From assembly GCA_937968035.1 (NCBI GenBank), contig CALBTS010000573.1, forward strand, positions 1 through 8,990: a stretch of DNA of 8,990 nucleotides, read 5' to 3'. Under the pieces are notes generated by a model. That model was not told where the DNA came from and searched no databases. It was given only the letters and a program-made list of their open reading frames with translations. Every line of letters begins with the position of its first letter. Within the stretch, counting starts at the first letter, position 1. The translations under genes were made by a program, and so were the position numbers. This document shows positions 7,052 through 8,990 of the stretch, piece by piece. The DNA comes from an uncultured Methanomethylovorans sp. Its GTDB lineage: Archaea; Halobacteriota; Methanosarcinia; Methanosarcinales; Methanosarcinaceae.

Positions 7052-7546
7052 TCAGGCTTTTGCCTGTACTTCCTTGGCAAATGCCTTCGCTTTCTTTACT
7101 CTGGACTCATCAGGCTGTCCTTTTGTTGATGGTCCCATCTCACCAAATGCTTTCATCTGCGGATCATCGGCCTTTAACAGCATGTCAATTACAGGCTGGG
7201 CAAGCTCACCCTGGCAATCAAATGCACCGAGGATCTTTGCGCCAGCTGCGGCCTGCTCGTAGGAACCGGTCCACGAATGGATGGCTTCGAATCCTTCAGG
7301 AACAGCATGTGTCATGAATATTGCAATTTTTTTGCCTTTAGTACTAGCTGATAAAAAATTCTTTACCACTGGCGGAATATCGAACTGCATTATAGGGAAG
7401 CCGATGAAAGCAAGATCATATCCTTCAAGGTCCTTGACCTCAGATATGGGCTTGATCGCCTTTTCCCCTTCAAGTTCGCCATAAATGGCTTCCGCTATCT
7501 TCTTTGTGTTTCCGGTCTGGCTCATATATGTAACAAGTGTTTTCAT
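7052..7546 (-). CDS. Flavodoxin-family protein
   Basis: A 164-residue soluble protein, probably an FMN-binding electron carrier or flavodoxin-like oxidoreductase. The N-terminal beta strand MKTLVTY leads into MSQTGNTKKIAEAI (8-21), the classic flavodoxin phosphate-binding loop (Ser/Thr-x-Thr-Gly-Asn-Thr). A second flavin-side loop is FIGFPIMQF (47-55), and strand KKIAIFMTHAVP (72-83) follows. The C-terminal part, with CQGELAQPVID (111-121) and FGEMGPSTKGQPD (134-146), marks a subgroup distinct from short-chain bacterial flavodoxins; the exact partner is unknown. The frame stays open upstream to 7693, but the ATG at 7546 is chosen because GGGGAGATG precedes it at the right distance and the flavodoxin fold starts there. 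The gene is downstream of, and in the same direction as, the HxlR regulator gene, with its own promoter. Confidence 0.88.
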   Translation of the reverse strand: MKTLVTYMSQTGNTKKIAEAIYGELEGEKAIKPISEVKDLEGYDLAFIGFPIMQFDIPPVVKNFLSASTKGKKIAIFMTHAVPEGFEAIHSWTGSYEQAAAGAKILGAFDCQGELAQPVIDMLLKADDPQMKAFGEMGPSTKGQPDESRVKKAKAFAKEVQAKA

Positions 7547-7549
7547 ATT

Positions 7550-7610
7550 GCATCTCCCCATATTTTGATTAATTAATAAGTATCCGCTTGACATACATAT
7601 AAGTTTCGTA
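7550..7610 (-). promoter_or_regulatory. Promoter of the flavodoxin gene (BRE, TATA, ribosome binding site)
   Basis: On the minus strand CGAAAC (7608-7603) followed by TTATATGT (7602-7595) fits a TFB-recognition element and TATA box. The transcript would start near 7573, inside the 10-bp perfect palindrome ATTAATTAAT (7568-7577), which could serve as an operator. The leader contains GGGGAG at about 7560-7555, before the ATG at 7546. Confidence 0.55.
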
Positions 7611-7638
7611 AAGTATGCGTTATTTGTATGAAAATGTA

Positions 7639-7654
7639 GCAAAAAGGAAAGAAA
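7639..7654 (-). terminator. T-rich candidate terminator after the HxlR gene
   Basis: About 65 bases past the regulator stop codon the minus strand reads TTTCTTTCCTTTTTGC. This pyrimidine/T tract is the best candidate for ending the hxlR transcript before the separate flavodoxin promoter. No stem is visible, so the call rests on archaeal T-tract termination only. Confidence 0.35.
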
Positions 7655-7718
7655 TACAATGTTTTGAAGCTGGCTTTGACATCTACTTTCCATGTAAAAG
7701 GATCACATTTCATAAGAA

Positions 7719-8105
7719 CTATAACTTCAATAATTCAATTTGTTCCACTTGCATTGTTACAATACACTTCTTTCCCAGATATTCGGCTCCCCAGTCCAGC
7801 AATGTTTTTAAGACCGGCAGAACGGTTCTTCCAAAATCTGTTATTGAATATTCGACCTTTGGCGGGATCTCCGGGTACATTTTTCTTGCCACCAGCCCAT
7901 CAGCTTCAAGTTCTCTCAGCTGTTTTGTGAGCATCTTTGGAGATACCTCAGGAATGAGCTGCTGGATCTTATTATACCGTAAAGTATCATTGGCCAGCAG
8001 GCACAGTATCATGGGTTTCCATTTGCCTCCGATGACGTTCAAGGTTGCCTCGATGGGACAATTACAATGGTTTAGAGTGCAATGATCACTTTCTATGTTT
8101 TGCAT
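7719..8105 (-). CDS. HxlR-family winged-helix transcriptional regulator
   Basis: A 128-residue DNA-binding protein of the HxlR family (MarR-like winged helix, usually dimeric). The signature is clear: Cys16-Pro-Ile-Glu, then IGGKWKPMIL (25-34), an R-Y-N-K-I-Q-Q-L helix (43-50), recognition helix SPKMLTKQLRELEADGLV (55-72), and the wing YPEIPPKVEYSIT (77-89) followed by FGRTVLPVL. Cys16 sits at the place where several HxlR members (YodB, HypR type) carry a thiol that senses electrophiles or oxidants. Two more cysteines, Cys9 and Cys14, lie close by in a C-x4-C-x-C arrangement. The gene is divergent from the flavoprotein gene at 8229 and upstream of a flavodoxin gene, which suggests a local redox regulator. 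The start ATG at 8105 gives a leader of about 20 nt from the likely transcript start. Target and ligand are inferred only. Confidence 0.92.
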   Translation of the reverse strand: MQNIESDHCTLNHCNCPIEATLNVIGGKWKPMILCLLANDTLRYNKIQQLIPEVSPKMLTKQLRELEADGLVARKMYPEIPPKVEYSITDFGRTVLPVLKTLLDWGAEYLGKKCIVTMQVEQIELLKL

Positions 8106-8203
8106 TATATCACATGGGTAAGTTACTATCCTGAATGATTGTATGGTATATAAATATAGTTAATCTAAATAGAATAGAAGATTACCCTTGATGGGTAGCC
8201 CAT
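8106..8203. promoter_or_regulatory. Divergent promoter with shared TATA region and mirror-image TTACCC(A/T)TG motifs
   Basis: The AT-rich core TATATAAATATA (8147-8158) can act as TATA box in both directions: TTTATATA on the minus strand for hxlR, and the plus-strand sequence for the flavoprotein gene. Expected starts are near 8125 (minus) and 8177 (plus). Just inside each transcript is the same motif: TTACCCATG on the minus strand (8121-8113) and TTACCCTTG on the plus strand (8182-8190). The motif pair is centred at about 8151.5, the TATA core at about 8152.5. The plus-strand copy is part of TACCC-TTGAT-GGGTA (8183-8197) and overlaps ATGGG-TAG-CCCAT (8191-8203). This arrangement would suit a repressor that blocks both transcripts; the HxlR protein is the obvious candidate. 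Confidence 0.55.
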
Positions 8204-8228
8204 TTCAATATGATCCAGAGGCGAACAT

Positions 8229-8786
8229 ATGAAGGCAATAGGTATTATCGGAAGCCCGCGCATGAACGGAAATACAGCAACGCTTGTCAAACAGACCCTT
8301 GAATCAGCAGCAGAGGCAGGGGCCGAAACAGAGATATTCTATCTCAATGAACTGGAGTTCAAAGGTTGTCAGGGATGTGGCTATTGTAAGATACATGATA
8401 AATGCAAATTACAGGATGACCTGACCAGGGTCCTGAACTCGATCATAAAAGCAGATGCCATTGTACTGGGCTCCCCCATATATTTCAGCCAGTTCACAGG
8501 CCAGATGCGCCTGTTCCTGGACAGATGCTATTCCCTCATCAATCCGGATTTCTCTCCCCGTGTGGCACCCGGGAAAAAAGCTGTACTCGTTGGTTCACAT
8601 GGTGCACCTGACGCTGGTATTTATGCAGCGGTATTCAATGAGTTTGCAGGGAACATCAAGAATTTCATGGGGATAGAGACCATCGATACTATCATAGCTG
8701 CAGGGTACAGCGAGCCAGGTTCAGTGAAAAGTAACGCTGAATTGATGGGCAGAGCAAAAGCAGCAGGATCAAAACTGACCAATTGA
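8229..8786 (+). CDS. Isf-like iron-sulfur flavoprotein / NADPH-dependent FMN reductase family
   Basis: A 185-residue soluble flavoprotein with a flavodoxin-like fold. GSPRMNGNT (8-16) is the flavin phosphate-binding loop of the NADPH-dependent FMN reductase family, and GSPIYFSQFTGQMRLFLDR (81-99) is the second conserved block. Between them lie Cys47, Cys50, Cys53 and Cys59 (C-x2-C-x2-C-x5-C), the compact pattern used by Methanosarcina iron-sulfur flavoprotein (Isf, about 190 residues) to hold a [4Fe-4S] cluster. Isf takes electrons from ferredoxin, and members have been proposed to reduce oxygen or peroxide. Related oxidoreductases share this Cys spacing, so presence of the cluster is likely but not proven. 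AGAGG at 8217-8221 precedes the ATG by seven bases. The gene is divergent from hxlR and probably under its control. Confidence 0.87.
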   Translation: MKAIGIIGSPRMNGNTATLVKQTLESAAEAGAETEIFYLNELEFKGCQGCGYCKIHDKCKLQDDLTRVLNSIIKADAIVLGSPIYFSQFTGQMRLFLDRCYSLINPDFSPRVAPGKKAVLVGSHGAPDAGIYAAVFNEFAGNIKNFMGIETIDTIIAAGYSEPGSVKSNAELMGRAKAAGSKLTN

Positions 8787-8811
8787 GACATTTTGGAAAT
8801 TTTACAGCAGC

Positions 8812-8899
8812 GGAGGATCCTGATAAACCCCTGAAATCCACAGGTTTGTATAAAAAGTATATTTTATACTTAGGGATCAGCAGTTTATCGCAATCCTCC
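8812..8899. repeat. 88-nt nearly continuous imperfect inverted repeat
   Basis: Pairing arms, outside to inside: GGAGGAT (8812-8818) with ATCCTCC (8893-8899); GATAAAC (8822-8828) with GTTTATC (8883-8889); CTGA (8831-8834) with TCAG (8877-8880); TCC (8837-8839) with GGA (8874-8876); GTATAAAA (8848-8855) with TTTTATAC (8862-8869). This gives 29 possible base pairs interrupted by small internal loops, around a 6-base loop. It begins 25 bases after the flavoprotein stop and ends 27 bases before the next ORF. It could be a transcript-end structure, a structured RNA, or a small non-autonomous mobile element; the inner arms could also act as a TATA box for the next gene. No flanking target-site duplication was recognised. 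Confidence 0.6.
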
Positions 8900-8926
8900 C
8901 GGACCCATTTCCCAGGAAGTTGTAAT

Positions 8927-8990
8927 ATGACAGTCAATGACAAACCACCAATATTCTGTGAAAAGTATTGTATCGTCTGTAAAGGAGCAA
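8927..8990 (+). CDS. Start of a Cys-rich ORF, runs off the window
   Basis: An open frame from the ATG at 8927 continues to the window end (21 codons). The peptide has Cys11, Cys15 and Cys18 (C-x3-C-x2-C), then Lys-Gly-Ala. The spacing resembles a metal or iron-sulfur ligand set. It matches the spacing of the radical SAM motif, but the residue before the last Cys is Val rather than the usual aromatic, so that assignment is not supported. AGGAAG at 8914-8919 is a weak ribosome binding site, and the AT-rich inner arms at 8848-8869 could supply a TATA box about 60-75 bases upstream. I do not recognise the family. With so few codons visible, this could also be a chance frame. Confidence 0.45.
   Translation, partial: MTVNDKPPIFCEKYCIVCKGA

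Noticed and set aside
7547..7693. Upstream extension of the flavodoxin frame by 49 codons
   Set aside because: The extension covers the TATA/BRE promoter and the ribosome binding site, and its residues match nothing in the flavodoxin fold, which starts at the ATG at 7546.
8692..8943. An 83-codon minus-strand frame overlapping the end of the Isf-like gene and the inverted repeat
   Set aside because: It lies opposite a clear coding sequence and through a structured repeat, with no ribosome binding site or motif.

Overview
The window looks like archaeal chromosome, most likely from a methanogen of the Methanosarcinales. That is an inference from a complete MrpA-G type antiporter operon, a GvpH/Hsp20-like archaeal small heat-shock protein, an Isf-like iron-sulfur flavoprotein, TATA-box promoters about 25 nt ahead of likely transcript starts, and GGTG/GGAGG ribosome binding sites. 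No rRNA, tRNA, CRISPR array or transposase gene is visible.

Left two thirds (1-5609, minus strand): a tightly overlapped operon mrpA-mrpB-mrpC-mrpD-mrpE-mrpF-mrpG, with mrpG cut by the window edge. Junctions overlap by about 4 bp (ATGA or GTGA). Together the genes encode the membrane-bound Mrp cation/proton antiporter, which is related to the membrane arm of respiratory complex I. The operon promoter (about 5610-5660) has a TATA box flanked by a small inverted repeat.

Middle (5746-6830): an Hsp20-family chaperone gene on the minus strand, divergent from a small cysteine-containing protein of unknown function on the plus strand. The plus-strand gene is followed by a 57-nt imperfect hairpin.

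Right third (7052-8990): a redox-flavoured cluster. A flavodoxin-family gene (minus) lies downstream of an HxlR-family regulator gene (minus) that has cysteines near its N-terminus. The regulator is divergent from an Isf/NADPH-dependent FMN reductase-like flavoprotein gene (plus). The divergent intergenic region has one shared, nearly symmetric TATA region. A TTACCC(A/T)TG motif sits at mirror-image positions on each side, just inside each expected transcript, and suggests autoregulation by the HxlR protein. After the flavoprotein gene comes an 88-nt, nearly continuous imperfect inverted repeat, then the start of a Cys-rich ORF that runs off the window.

The most interesting candidates are the mirror-symmetric divergent control region with its flavoprotein/HxlR cluster, and the 88-nt inverted repeat. 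The mrp operon itself is a known system. All functional calls rest on reading motifs by eye; no database search was possible.
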